A DNA stretch of 64,000 nucleotides, taken from positions 310,001 to 374,000 of the forward strand of contig NZ_JACYFK010000002.1 in assembly GCF_014855515.1 (NCBI RefSeq), written 5' to 3'. The DNA is from Euzebyella marina. GTDB lineage: Bacteria > Bacteroidota > Bacteroidia > Flavobacteriales > Flavobacteriaceae. The position numbers were made by a program, and so were the translations under genes. Shown one piece after another: positions 9,342-18,401 of the stretch (within the stretch, counting starts at the first letter, position 1; every line of letters begins with the position of its first letter). The notes below the pieces were generated by a model. It saw only the letters and a program-made list of their open reading frames with translations, did not search any database and was not told the origin of the DNA.

Positions 9342-10393
9342 AATAATTGAATGTAAAGTTTTACCTGATAGGTATTTTCTTTCTGTAAGATATCCAAGTT
9401 ATATTTATTAGGATATCTATAGTCTAAACGTTTTTTGGTGTTGAGATGCCCTTCTTTTGTAGATTCCGATAAAGTCTGTTTGTGTACCGAAATAATGTTC
9501 GTCAGATCAAGCAGAACACCTTGCTCATCAACGCTAATGTAAATATCAATTTTAGAAGTTTCGTTAGGGTTAACACCATATTTAAAGGCATTTTCGATAT
9601 AGTTGATTAAAATAATGGGAGCTATAACCTTACCTTGTGCGCTGCCCTTAATTTCAAAGGTTAGGTCTAAACTACCTCCAATACGCAATTGTTGAAGTGC
9701 CACATAATCTGAAATATAGGCTAACTCTTTTTCCAAAGGAACATTGTCAGAGTCACTTTCGGTAACAACATACCGCATCATATCCGACAACTTTAAGATG
9801 GCCTTAGGGGCTTTGTCCGATTTTGTTAGTGCCAAGGCATAGATGCTGTTAAGGGTGTTGAACAAGAAATGTGGATTTATTTGAGCTTTCAGGTACGATA
9901 CTTCACTTTTCAATTTCTCACTTTTTACGGTTTTCAATTGATTGTCCATCTTGAGAAGTAGTGATAAGACCAAAACCATTAAGTATTGGAATATAAAAGA
10001 ATCTCGAAACCTAAAAATATCAAATGGTCTGGGTTGTAAATCATTGAAAGGATACGGATTAGGAGGTGGCACTTCAAATGGTACGTTAGGTTCGGGTTGA
10101 TTGAAAAACAAAACTTCGGGCACCCTACTTACCATCAAATAACAAACAATCATTAGCAAGGCGTACCACCACCATTTTCTTTTAAAATAAAACGTGGGAA
10201 TGAAATAGTAGTAGTTCAGGTAGTAAAAGAAAATCAGTAAAATATAGGAGACTAGGCTTTGTTGAAAGCCGCTAATACTGAATAAAGATACATCACGACC
10301 AAAATCAGGCGAAGTTAGAACAGGTATGCTCAGGAGGGCCAAACCTATTAATATATTGATTAACAGGTGTCTGTTTTTGAGAAACGAATACAT
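9338..10393 (-). CDS. LytS-type sensor histidine kinase
   Basis: A 351-residue membrane kinase of the His_kinase (PF06580) family. Four hydrophobic segments lie within residues 8-145, with a proline-rich loop (about 97-125) between the third and the fourth. A coiled linker follows, then the phospho-acceptor motif AQINPHFLFNTLNS (His175) and an ATPase half with LINYIENAFKYGV as its N-box. It overlaps the LytTR regulator by 4 bases. No separate sensor domain is present, so the signal is probably membrane-embedded. Confidence 0.93.
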   Translation of the reverse strand: MYSFLKNRHLLINILIGLALLSIPVLTSPDFGRDVSLFSISGFQQSLVSYILLIFFYYLNYYYFIPTFYFKRKWWWYALLMIVCYLMVSRVPEVLFFNQPEPNVPFEVPPPNPYPFNDLQPRPFDIFRFRDSFIFQYLMVLVLSLLLKMDNQLKTVKSEKLKSEVSYLKAQINPHFLFNTLNSIYALALTKSDKAPKAILKLSDMMRYVVTESDSDNVPLEKELAYISDYVALQQLRIGGSLDLTFEIKGSAQGKVIAPIILINYIENAFKYGVNPNETSKIDIYISVDEQGVLLDLTNIISVHKQTLSESTKEGHLNTKKRLDYRYPNKYNLDILQKENTYQVKLYIQLL

Positions 10394-10504
10394 ACTTCGA
10401 ATTAAAAGATAAAAGTATTCTTTCGGTCTATAAATCTGAAACTGTTGCGGTAAAAACTATGTTCTCTGAGGTTAATGAGGTAGCAAAGGTCCTTTTCGGA
10501 TTTC

Positions 10505-11425
10505 TTAATTTATCAGACCTTCTTCCTTTAAACGCTGTTGGTATTGACTGGGGCTCGTACCGTTAATTCTTTTGAACATGCGGTTAAAATAAGAACGGTT
10601 CTTAAAACCACATGATAGAAAAACGTCGGTGAGATTGCATTCTTCATCCTTCAACAGGTCGGTAGCTTTGGCAATTCTTTCTTGGTTGATAAAGTCGATG
10701 GGAGACTGCCCTAATTCTTGTTTGAATACCTTATAAAAATTGCTTTCGCTCATATATGCTTTTTCACTCAGCTCTTTAACCGTTAACGATTGGGGTAAGT
10801 TTTGTTTAATGTACTCAATGATATAGGCAAAACGGTGCGTACTTGAAAGCTCTTTGCTATGGTCGTTATATGTCTTTCGTGTATTTGCCTGCAATATGCG
10901 AACGATCAGTTCTTGCATCATGTTAGAGACAAAAAAGTCTTTAGAAGGGTGTTTCTCTGCATATAGATAAACAATTCTTTGAATGATTTTGTAAAGGCCC
11001 GGATCATTCGTAAAATGAAAATTATAGTCCATTAACCGCCATTCATTACCATCGGCTTTTTCCATCTGTTCATTCATGAACTGTACTACTTTTTTGATTC
11101 GATCTTCACCAATTTCCAGGGCGAGACAACGAGTGGGTGTGTTCTTGCTAGAATCAGGAAAGTCGATTGACATAAGTTCGTTCGAAGGTAAGATCAACGA
11201 TTCACCAGGTAGAAAGTCGAAAGACTGTTTGTTGCTAAGATGCATGATTTTCTTTCCTTGCAACATGCTCGCAAGCACGGGTGAACCAAATTGTAATTGC
11301 ACGAGTTCTGCTTTGGCATGGGTCTCAAAAATGTGCATTGCCGAGTCTTTCAATTCGTAGGTCGTTTGGTTTTCGACTATGTCGACCAACTTTCTAGAAC
11401 CATAAAATGAGTCAGGTAATTGCAT
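10505..11425 (-). CDS. AraC-family transcriptional regulator
   Basis: A 306-residue regulator with an N-terminal AraC_N-like cupin domain (about 25-190) and two C-terminal helix-turn-helix motifs (about 205-300: LTVKELSEKAYMSESNFYK and VFLSCGFKNRSYFNRMFKR). It is divergently transcribed from the aldehyde dehydrogenase gene, with 196 bases between the start codons. That layout is common for AraC activators of aldehyde or alcohol catabolism, so regulation of the neighbouring dehydrogenase is a reasonable inference. Confidence 0.93.
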   Translation of the reverse strand: MQLPDSFYGSRKLVDIVENQTTYELKDSAMHIFETHAKAELVQLQFGSPVLASMLQGKKIMHLSNKQSFDFLPGESLILPSNELMSIDFPDSSKNTPTRCLALEIGEDRIKKVVQFMNEQMEKADGNEWRLMDYNFHFTNDPGLYKIIQRIVYLYAEKHPSKDFFVSNMMQELIVRILQANTRKTYNDHSKELSSTHRFAYIIEYIKQNLPQSLTVKELSEKAYMSESNFYKVFKQELGQSPIDFINQERIAKATDLLKDEECNLTDVFLSCGFKNRSYFNRMFKRINGTSPSQYQQRLKEEGLIN

Positions 11426-11496
11426 AGCGTAAATTTCAAAATCACTTTAATCTACTAACTATATTTTTAAATTGATGGTACAACCCTCCTTTTTTT

Positions 11497-11517
11497 ATCG
11501 ATTTAATAAAATTCGAT
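11497..11517. promoter_or_regulatory. Imperfect palindrome in AraC/ALDH divergent region
   Basis: ATCGATTTA and AAATTCGAT form an A/T-rich dyad (ATCGA...TCGAT) of 21 bases with few mismatches. It lies 72 bases upstream of the regulator start and 105 bases upstream of the dehydrogenase start. It is a candidate binding site for the divergent AraC protein, though AraC proteins more often use direct repeats. Confidence 0.3.
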
Positions 11518-11621
11518 AGAATAGTTCACTTGATTGATAGTATCGTACTAAGAAGTGGAACGAGAACCAAGTAATTTGGTAGTCAATAATTCAAAAGTTC
11601 AACTCCTTAAAATTACAGAAT

Positions 11622-13145
11622 ATGAGTGATGTAAGCACTATCAAGAAAGAGGAATTGGTAAAACCCAATTTCAAAAGTAAGTACGATAATTATATAGGCG
11701 GTAAATGGGTCGCTCCCGTTAAAGGACAATATTTTGATAATATTTCCCCGGTAGATGGCAATAGTTTTACCCAGGTGGCCAGATCGACCGAAGAAGATGT
11801 TCAACTGGCTCTAGATGCCGCTTGGAAAGCCGCCCCGGCATGGAACAATAGTTCGGCCGCCGACCGAAGCAATCGACTTTTGAAGATTGCCGATGTAATG
11901 GAAAAACATTTAGAAGAATTGGCCCGGGCCGAGACTTGGGATAATGGTAAGGCACTTCGCGAAACATTGGCTGCCGACCTTCCCCTTGCCGTTGACCACT
12001 TTCGCTATTTTGCGGGGGTTATTCGCGCTGAAGAAGGAACGGTAAGTGAGCTCGATTCAACTACCATTTCTATGAATGTTAAAGAACCTCTAGGGGTGGT
12101 CGGACAAATTATTCCGTGGAATTTTCCATTGTTGATGGCCACATGGAAGGTAGCCCCTGCCCTAGCTGCAGGTAACTGCGTTGTTCTAAAACCAGCAGAA
12201 CAAACACCGGTCGGAGTTATGATACTGATGGAACTTATTGATGGTATTCTACCTGAAGGTGTTCTAAACGTAATCAATGGTTTTGGTGTCGAAGCCGGTA
12301 AACCATTGGCCTCTAGCCCAAGAATCAATAAGGTAGCCTTTACGGGAGAGACGACTACAGGTCAATTGATTATGCAGTACGCGTCTAAAAACATCATTCC
12401 CGTTACTTTGGAGCTCGGAGGAAAGAGTCCGAATATCTTCTTTGAAAGCGTCATGAGCGCCGACGACGAATTCTTTGATAAGTGCTTGGAAGGTGCCGCC
12501 ATGTTTGCCCTCAATCAAGGGGAAGTATGTACATGTCCTTCCAGAATTTTGGTGCAAGAAAGTATTTATGACCAATTCATTGAAAGAGTGGTCGAGCGGG
12601 TCAAGGCCATAAAAATGGGACACCCATTAGACCCGACAACTATGATGGGCGCTCAAGCTTCCAATGATCAGTATGAGAAAATATTAAATTACATAGCTAT
12701 CGGTAAAGATGAAGGTTGCGAAGTGTTGACAGGTGGCGAAGCGGCCTATAACGAAGGTCTTGAAGGTGGGTACTACATACAGCCTACCCTGTTAAAGGGC
12801 AATAATAAGATGAGAGTGTTTCAAGAAGAGATCTTCGGGCCTGTTGCGTGTGTCACTACCTTTAAAGATGAGGCAGAAGCTATTGAAATCGCGAATGATA
12901 CCTTATATGGGTTAGGTGCTGGTGTGTGGACAAGAGATACGCACCAAGCGTACCAAGTTTCGCGTGCCGTGCAAGCTGGTAGGGTCTGGGTCAACTGTTA
13001 CCACCTCTACCCTGCCCACGCGCCTTTCGGTGGTTATAAGAAATCGGGTATCGGTAGAGAAACGCATAAAATGATGTTAGACCATTACAGACAGACCAAG
13101 AATATGCTTATTTCTCACGATAAGAATGCCATGGGTTTTTTCTAA
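11622..13145 (+). CDS. NAD(P)-dependent aldehyde dehydrogenase
   Basis: A 507-residue aldehyde dehydrogenase oxidising an aldehyde to the acid. The family motifs are all visible: GQIIPWNFP near 161, the general-base Glu265 in LELGGKSPN, and the nucleophile Cys303 in [11 protein letters not shown]. The sequence type resembles the acetaldehyde/ExaC (AcoD-like) branch. A DUF779 gene follows directly, a pairing known for this branch, and an AraC regulator sits divergently upstream. The cytosolic enzyme probably detoxifies or uses short-chain aldehydes from alcohols; the exact substrate cannot be read from sequence. Confidence 0.95.
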   Translation: MSDVSTIKKEELVKPNFKSKYDNYIGGKWVAPVKGQYFDNISPVDGNSFTQVARSTEEDVQLALDAAWKAAPAWNNSSAADRSNRLLKIADVMEKHLEELARAETWDNGKALRETLAADLPLAVDHFRYFAGVIRAEEGTVSELDSTTISMNVKEPLGVVGQIIPWNFPLLMATWKVAPALAAGNCVVLKPAEQTPVGVMILMELIDGILPEGVLNVINGFGVEAGKPLASSPRINKVAFTGETTTGQLIMQYASKNIIPVTLELGGKSPNIFFESVMSADDEFFDKCLEGAAMFALNQGEVCTCPSRILVQESIYDQFIERVVERVKAIKMGHPLDPTTMMGAQASNDQYEKILNYIAIGKDEGCEVLTGGEAAYNEGLEGGYYIQPTLLKGNNKMRVFQEEIFGPVACVTTFKDEAEAIEIANDTLYGLGAGVWTRDTHQAYQVSRAVQAGRVWVNCYHLYPAHAPFGGYKKSGIGRETHKMMLDHYRQTKNMLISHDKNAMGFF

Positions 13146-13146
13146 T

Positions 13147-13509
13147 ATGATAGAACGTGTTTTGATAACGGATGCCGCTAAAAAGGTGGTCGATAAATTA
13201 AGGGAACAACATGGGGAACTGATGTTTCACCAAAGCGGCGGGTGTTGTGATGGATCATCACCCATGTGCTATACCAAAGGGGAACTGATGCTCAACGAGA
13301 CCGATGTTCTCTTAGGAACTGTAAACGATTGTGAGTTTTACATGAGCCAAGATCAATATGAATATTGGAAACATACCCAATTGACCGTTGATGTGGTAAC
13401 CGGAAGAGGTTCTAGCTTTTCGCTTGAAATTCCGATGGGACTCCGATTCGTAATAAAATCAAGAATTTTTAAGGAAGAGGAGTTAGAAGATTTAACTCCT
13501 TTTCATTGA
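13147..13509 (+). CDS. DUF779 domain protein
   Basis: A 120-residue protein of the DUF779 family, which is typically encoded beside acetaldehyde-type dehydrogenases. The cysteine motif GGCCDGSSPMCY near residues 30-41 is conserved and suggests metal or thiol chemistry. The start at ATG 13147 is one base after the dehydrogenase stop; an in-frame ATG at 13126 inside the dehydrogenase gene is less likely. Translation is probably coupled. The biochemical role of the family is not established. Confidence 0.85.
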   Translation: MIERVLITDAAKKVVDKLREQHGELMFHQSGGCCDGSSPMCYTKGELMLNETDVLLGTVNDCEFYMSQDQYEYWKHTQLTVDVVTGRGSSFSLEIPMGLRFVIKSRIFKEEELEDLTPFH

Positions 13510-13553
13510 ATGACGGAAACGTTAGTTGATTTTTGTTGAATTCTTATGTTAAG

Positions 13554-13584
13554 AAAACCCCATGAAATAAATTCATGGGGTTTT
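13554..13584. terminator. Bidirectional terminator
   Basis: A perfect 13-base inverted repeat (13554-13566 and 13572-13584, loop ATAAA) with A-run and T-run at its ends lies between two convergent genes, DUF779 and the metallo-beta-lactamase-fold protein. It can serve both. Confidence 0.9.
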
Positions 13585-13609
13585 TAATTTGATGACGAAT
13601 AAAATTTAT

Positions 13610-14290
13610 TTAGACGGTAAGTGAGCTGCCAACTTCCAGGAGCTCTAGTTCTTTTCCAGCTTTCTTAAAGGCTTTCAAAGCATCGGATTTGTTGATTTTG
13701 GTAAACGGGAAAGCATCGTAATGCACCCCAAGAACACGATTACATTCCACAAAATCACTTGCTATTATAGCATCATCTACTCCCATGGTAAGCACATCCC
13801 CTATTGGTAGAATGGCCAAATCGATTTTTTTATACATCGGTATAAGCTTCATATCCATAGTAAGAGCGGTGTCTCCGGCAATGTAGATGCTTTTTCCTTC
13901 AGAAGACATTACAAAACCGCCAGGGTTTCCGCCATAACTCCCATCTGAAAAACTACTGGTATGAATAGCATTGACGTATTTGACCTCACCAAAATCAAAG
14001 GTTCTAACTCCTCCGTGATTCATAGGCATAGCATTTAAACCTTTGGCATCGTAATGGCTGTATATTTCGAAATTGCTGATAATGGTGGCGTCGGTATTCT
14101 TAGCTATAGCCTCGGCATCTAAAGTGTGGTCAAAATGGGCATGAGTCAGAAAAATGTAATCGGCCTTCAAATCATTGATGTTCACTTTGTCTTTTGAAAG
14201 ACCGTTTTCGGTTATAAAGGGATCTACAATTATATGTTTACTTCCCATTTCAATTGCCAGTGTATTCTGTCCGTAAAAAGTAATCTTCAT
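13610..14290 (-). CDS. UPF0173-type metal-dependent hydrolase
   Basis: A 226-residue cytosolic metallo-beta-lactamase-fold protein. The metal motif is THAHFDH (His50, His52, Asp54, His55), with a further GDTAL Asp near 141 and GVHYD near 201. Length and motif layout match the UPF0173 family (YtkL-like), which are hydrolases of unknown natural substrate. It is followed on the same strand, upstream, by a DUF4251 lipoprotein 39 bases away; any functional link is unclear. Confidence 0.88.
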   Translation of the reverse strand: MKITFYGQNTLAIEMGSKHIIVDPFITENGLSKDKVNINDLKADYIFLTHAHFDHTLDAEAIAKNTDATIISNFEIYSHYDAKGLNAMPMNHGGVRTFDFGEVKYVNAIHTSSFSDGSYGGNPGGFVMSSEGKSIYIAGDTALTMDMKLIPMYKKIDLAILPIGDVLTMGVDDAIIASDFVECNRVLGVHYDAFPFTKINKSDALKAFKKAGKELELLEVGSSLTV

Positions 14291-14329
14291 TAAATTCTGT
14301 AGTTTATTTATTATTGTTTGTTTTAGGGA

Positions 14330-14905
14330 TTATAAGGAATCGTTTTCCAATTCTTTGACGGTGCCTGTGTACCCAATAGTAAAACGCTGGTTGCTGTTGA
14401 CCTGAATGTTTGAATTCATTTGAGAAAACAGATTGATAGTCACCTGAAAAGTCTCCATTTCATTTTTTACTTGAAAATTAAATCGATGGCTTCCTTTTTT
14501 TTCATTCTTAGAATATTCCCAATCTTCGGCCAACCCTTTAAATTCAATACCTGAATTTCTGGTATTATAACCTCCACCCATTTGTCGTTCTCCCCAATAA
14601 GACAAATTTGCCTCGACGCTATCTCCCTTGACTTTTAAAATATTGTATCCGCCAGAAAGATAAAGCTGACCAGGTGCACTGCCAGGTGGAAAAAGACCCG
14701 CATTTGCAATACTTTGCATGCTAGTCGTCATCATGGGCTGGGCCCTATCAACGCTGACCATAAATCTCTTGGCAACCACCAAGCTATCAAGAAGCTCTAA
14801 TGAGCGCTTCGCTGTTTGATTCTTTGATGAACCGCAGCAAACTGCTAAAAAGAGAGAGAGTCCCAATCCGAAAAAAACAAGATATTTTTTAAATCGTGGT
14901 TGCAT
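14330..14905 (-). CDS. DUF4251 lipoprotein
   Basis: A 191-residue exported protein. The signal peptide ends AVCC, so Cys23 or Cys24 is the lipidation site. The remaining sequence is beta-rich with a Met-rich patch near residues 57-64 and matches the general layout of DUF4251 proteins of Bacteroidota, whose function is unknown. It sits between the SDR gene (66 bases upstream) and the hydrolase gene (39 bases downstream), all on the minus strand, and may be co-transcribed with them. Confidence 0.8.
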   Translation of the reverse strand: MQPRFKKYLVFFGLGLSLFLAVCCGSSKNQTAKRSLELLDSLVVAKRFMVSVDRAQPMMTTSMQSIANAGLFPPGSAPGQLYLSGGYNILKVKGDSVEANLSYWGERQMGGGYNTRNSGIEFKGLAEDWEYSKNEKKGSHRFNFQVKNEMETFQVTINLFSQMNSNIQVNSNQRFTIGYTGTVKELENDSL

Positions 14906-14971
14906 ATCGAAAAGTTAATAAGATTTGGCCATTAATCTATTTAAATACTTCTTAAACTTTAGGGTCCTACC

Positions 14972-15598
14972 TTACACCTTATCCATCGCGGCACCTATCA
15001 ATTCTTCACCGGCGACCATTTCGAAGGCCTTATCGATAACCGTGTCGTCATGCAGTGCCCTTACCAATATTTGGGCAACATCTTCTCTAGAAATTTCACC
15101 ATGCTCTTCTAATCTATCCGCCGTTTTTATTTTGCCTGTACCCTTTTCGTTAGTCAAGGTTCCAGGTCTGACGATGGCATAGGTTAGTCCGCTTTTCTTT
15201 AAGTACTCATCGGCATTGTGTTTGGCTTTTAAATACTCTTGTAATCTATCAGATTCCTCCGGATGGCCAGCGCCTATCGAACTGAGCATTACGAATTTCT
15301 TTATGTTAGCCTTTTTAGATTCGTCAATGAGCTTTTTGGCACCTTCTTGGTCTACGCCTTCAAGGTTCTTACCCTTGGAACCGGCCGCGAAAATAACCTT
15401 GTCAATGCCTTTGGTAACATCGTTTAAATTCTTTTCAAGGTCTCCCAATCGCGAATCTACACCCTTACTTTTAAACCTTTCTGCTTGTTCTTCTTTACGA
15501 ACCATTGCAATCGGTTTAAAATATTGCGACTCTTTTAAAAGAGAGATAACTTTTTGACCTGTCGTGCCGTGGGCACCTGCTACTAGTATATTTTCCAT
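14972..15598 (-). CDS. NAD(P)-binding atypical SDR, NmrA/YwnB-like
   Basis: A 208-residue Rossmann-fold protein with the dinucleotide motif GAHGTTG at residues 8-14. A TYAIVRPGTL stretch near 139 is typical of atypical short-chain dehydrogenases (SDR_a5, NAD(P)-binding). The classic YxxxK catalytic pair is absent, as is usual for NmrA/HSCARG-like redox sensors and related reductases. No partner gene clarifies its role. Confidence 0.85.
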   Translation of the reverse strand: MENILVAGAHGTTGQKVISLLKESQYFKPIAMVRKEEQAERFKSKGVDSRLGDLEKNLNDVTKGIDKVIFAAGSKGKNLEGVDQEGAKKLIDESKKANIKKFVMLSSIGAGHPEESDRLQEYLKAKHNADEYLKKSGLTYAIVRPGTLTNEKGTGKIKTADRLEEHGEISREDVAQILVRALHDDTVIDKAFEMVAGEELIGAAMDKV

Positions 15599-15745
15599 AA
15601 TTTTTTTTATGTCATGAAATTAAGAAGGTAGAACCATTATGAATTGTGTTATTGGGTATATTCTTGATGGATAAAAAACATACTGTAGATAAAGGGTATG
15701 CTTTTTCGTTGGAAGTGATTAACTTAGGAAAACTAACTTTATAGT

Positions 15746-16483
15746 ATGATTACAGATAAAGAAAAGGTATTTCTTGAGGAGAACGGATACCTTAATTTAG
15801 GTCAACTGCTGACAACAGACGAGGTTGCTGCTTTAAATTCTAGAATTAAAGAATTAATGGATGCGGAAGGCGAAAATGCCGGAAGTGAGCTTGCCGAATC
15901 AAAGTATATTCGGCACCCGAAGGAAGAAGGAGCTGATCGCTTGGCAGATTTAGTGAATAAAGGAGCACTTTTCGATATTTTTTACAGCCATGAAAAAGTT
16001 CTAGCAGCCATCTCGGTGGTACTCGGCAATGATTTTAAATTGTCTTCATTGAATTACAGAGCAGCCAAACCTGGGAAAGGACTACAAAAGTTACATGTAG
16101 ATTATAAAAATGCAGTGGCGGAACAAGGTTATAAGGTTTGCAATTCAATCTGGTTGCTAGATGATTTTACCAACGATAACGGTGCTACGCGAATCGTGCC
16201 AGGTACACATAAATCAAGTCGGTTACCGGATGAGGTTTTGAGCGACCCGCTATTACCACATGAGAAACAAATTCTCATCAATGCACCGGCCGGTTCTGTA
16301 GTTATATTCAACTCACACGTCTGGCACGGTGGCACCACTAATAACACCTCTAAAACAAGAAGAAGCATCCATAGTTATTTCTGCACAATAGACCAACCAC
16401 AGCAAATTGACCAGAAGAAGTATATTACCGAAGAAACCAGAAATCGGCTTAGTACTAAAGCTTTAAAAGTTTTGGATGTTTAG
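15746..16483 (+). CDS. Phytanoyl-CoA dioxygenase (PhyH) family protein
   Basis: A 245-residue Fe(II)/2-oxoglutarate oxygenase. The metal ligands are His117 and Asp119 in KLHVDY, and a distal His (191 or 194) in NSHVWHGG. The Arg expected to bind 2-oxoglutarate is probably in KTRRSIHSY. The substrate is unknown; bacterial PhyH proteins hydroxylate diverse small molecules. Its stop codon overlaps that of the convergent polysaccharide lyase (TAG 16481-16483 against the lyase TAA 16482-16480), so transcripts of the two genes must run into each other. Confidence 0.9.
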   Translation: MITDKEKVFLEENGYLNLGQLLTTDEVAALNSRIKELMDAEGENAGSELAESKYIRHPKEEGADRLADLVNKGALFDIFYSHEKVLAAISVVLGNDFKLSSLNYRAAKPGKGLQKLHVDYKNAVAEQGYKVCNSIWLLDDFTNDNGATRIVPGTHKSSRLPDEVLSDPLLPHEKQILINAPAGSVVIFNSHVWHGGTTNNTSKTRRSIHSYFCTIDQPQQIDQKKYITEETRNRLSTKALKVLDV

Positions 16484-18366
16484 TTTGACTCATTCGTCAA
16501 CCTCACTCTAATTTCCGTTTGATTGTTTTGCACTGTATATGCAGGAATACGCAATTCAAGCCTTTTTAGCCCTTCAATCGTTCGATCTACTTGTAGAGGC
16601 GGAGGGTCAAGAGATACGACTGAAAATGAAATATCAGGATGACTGAGGTTGTTCACAAATAATCGCTTTCCTTCCTGTTCGAGCATAACACCTGAGTCTA
16701 ACTTTTTTATTTTGGCGGTCGTCATCATTTGCCAAGTTATTGATTGGGTAGAATCATTGATGACCAGTATATCTTCAACAAGAAGTGATGTTTCGTTCTC
16801 TTTGGTGAACTTTCTTTGTGCCGAATCAACTAATTTACCGAAGGCGGGGCCTAAATCAATTGTTGCCTCAGGCTTGTTACCATCGTTGTAACTTAGAAAA
16901 TAAGCTTTTCCATCTACTTGATGTAGTTCATTATTAATGGTCAAGGTGCTGTGGCCAAAGTTGTTTTTCGTGAGCAACGTCCATCGCTGGCACTCCTGAC
17001 AGCTATCCCAAAGTTTGAAACCTATCTTTTCTAGGTTATGATAATTTTGATTACCTGGATCAACCGACCATCTTACCCCGTCAAGTTCAAAAACAAACGA
17101 GCCTCCATCCATGTTACCATGATTAGTACTTCCATTTCCGCCTTTAGCCCCTAGATAAAATTGAGATGGTTGATCGGGTTTATTCCTTGCAATAAAAATC
17201 GGATTTTCACCATCACCTTTATAAACAAGAGGGGGCTCTAATAGATCACCTTCGCTAAATTGTGAGATCCAAACCAAAGAGACGGCAGCTAACCTGCTTA
17301 ATTTTCCCATCTTATCCGCTGGCATTAGAAACCTTTCTTTTTCGAAGAATGCACCATTATTTGTTTTATTCGCAAACCAAGCCAATGTGAAATCTCCTTT
17401 ATCACTTCTACTATCGCCACAATCGGCAAAATTGTAATACATATTGGAAGGTGCATTGCACATGGTTCTATAAATGGCACTTTGCATTAAGGGTTTATAG
17501 TTGGAAAGGCCAAAATCTGTTTGAAAAGCACTTTCAAACATAGCGGCTGTCGTAACGGTAAATGAGGTTCCGTAAGACCAGTAGGTAGAGCCTTCAGGAT
17601 AAACCCCATCAGGGCCATACGCATACAATGCATTTGGTATGCTGTCGAGTGCTCGACTAATAGTATTCGATGCGAGTTGCGGGTTTACGTCTGCTGTTGT
17701 GATAGCTGCTGCCACCATGCCCCCATGGCAGACTTGGTTCCAATTGTTGCCTCCTCCTATCCACCAGTGTTTGCTTTTAAAACTAGGTTCCAGCCCCATT
17801 TCGATGAGTGCCTTTTTTGCAATTGCTACAGTAGATTCCGGAAGACCTTCTCCGGCCCAATCAACCGCTAGAGCAACAGCCAATGACATTTCTGCAACAT
17901 CAAGAAAGTGTGAAGGGTTCCAATCGGAAAAACTACAAACTGCCAAAAGCTCATCATTAATTCTTTGCAAGGCCTTGTCGTCTTTATCAATTCTATAAAC
18001 CATACTTAGCATATTCATTCGATAGAGCATCTCTCTTGAGATGTGCAATAACCTTCTTCCTTCCATCTCTCTGATGAGCAAAGGTTCATCATAAATCGAA
18101 TTGGCATTTAGCTTGATGGCCTCATAGAGGTTTCGCACAACATCATTTGTAGCTATTTGCTTTCTAAGACGTTTCTCTATTTTACTATTTAAGACCAATT
18201 TTGGGCCTTGTTTTGGGAGCTTTTTACTTAGATACCTGACCGATATCGGATTTTCAAGACTAAAATCTTCTTTGGCAGGTTCATTTTGGGCCCACCCATA
18301 GTAACCTATTGAAACTAGTACTAGCAAGCTCACCCATTTTCTAGATCCTATGATTTTATCAAACAT
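16480..18366 (-). CDS. Heparinase II/III-family polysaccharide lyase
   Basis: A 628-residue secreted protein with a signal peptide (1-26, ending GWAQ). An (alpha/alpha)-toroid occupies roughly 60-370, with NNWNQVCHGG and PDGVYPEGSTYWSYG carrying the candidate catalytic Asn/His and Tyr. The C-terminal beta-sheet domain has NHGNMDGGSFVFELDG, the equivalent of the HxHxD-type metal/substrate segment of heparinase II/III enzymes. It is the last gene of the SusC-SusD operon (35 bases after susD), so its substrate is probably the glycan imported by that pair. The PL family cannot be assigned by eye, and a uronate-containing glycan is a family-based guess. Confidence 0.88.
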   Translation of the reverse strand: MFDKIIGSRKWVSLLVLVSIGYYGWAQNEPAKEDFSLENPISVRYLSKKLPKQGPKLVLNSKIEKRLRKQIATNDVVRNLYEAIKLNANSIYDEPLLIREMEGRRLLHISREMLYRMNMLSMVYRIDKDDKALQRINDELLAVCSFSDWNPSHFLDVAEMSLAVALAVDWAGEGLPESTVAIAKKALIEMGLEPSFKSKHWWIGGGNNWNQVCHGGMVAAAITTADVNPQLASNTISRALDSIPNALYAYGPDGVYPEGSTYWSYGTSFTVTTAAMFESAFQTDFGLSNYKPLMQSAIYRTMCNAPSNMYYNFADCGDSRSDKGDFTLAWFANKTNNGAFFEKERFLMPADKMGKLSRLAAVSLVWISQFSEGDLLEPPLVYKGDGENPIFIARNKPDQPSQFYLGAKGGNGSTNHGNMDGGSFVFELDGVRWSVDPGNQNYHNLEKIGFKLWDSCQECQRWTLLTKNNFGHSTLTINNELHQVDGKAYFLSYNDGNKPEATIDLGPAFGKLVDSAQRKFTKENETSLLVEDILVINDSTQSITWQMMTTAKIKKLDSGVMLEQEGKRLFVNNLSHPDISFSVVSLDPPPLQVDRTIEGLKRLELRIPAYTVQNNQTEIRVRLTNESN

Positions 18367-18401
18367 TCAATTGTTTTAAGATTGCTTAAAAATTAGACAG
18401 G

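Noticed and set aside
15734-15741. TAACTTTA as promoter of the PhyH gene
   Set aside because: Only 4 bases separate it from the start codon, which is too close for a -7 element.
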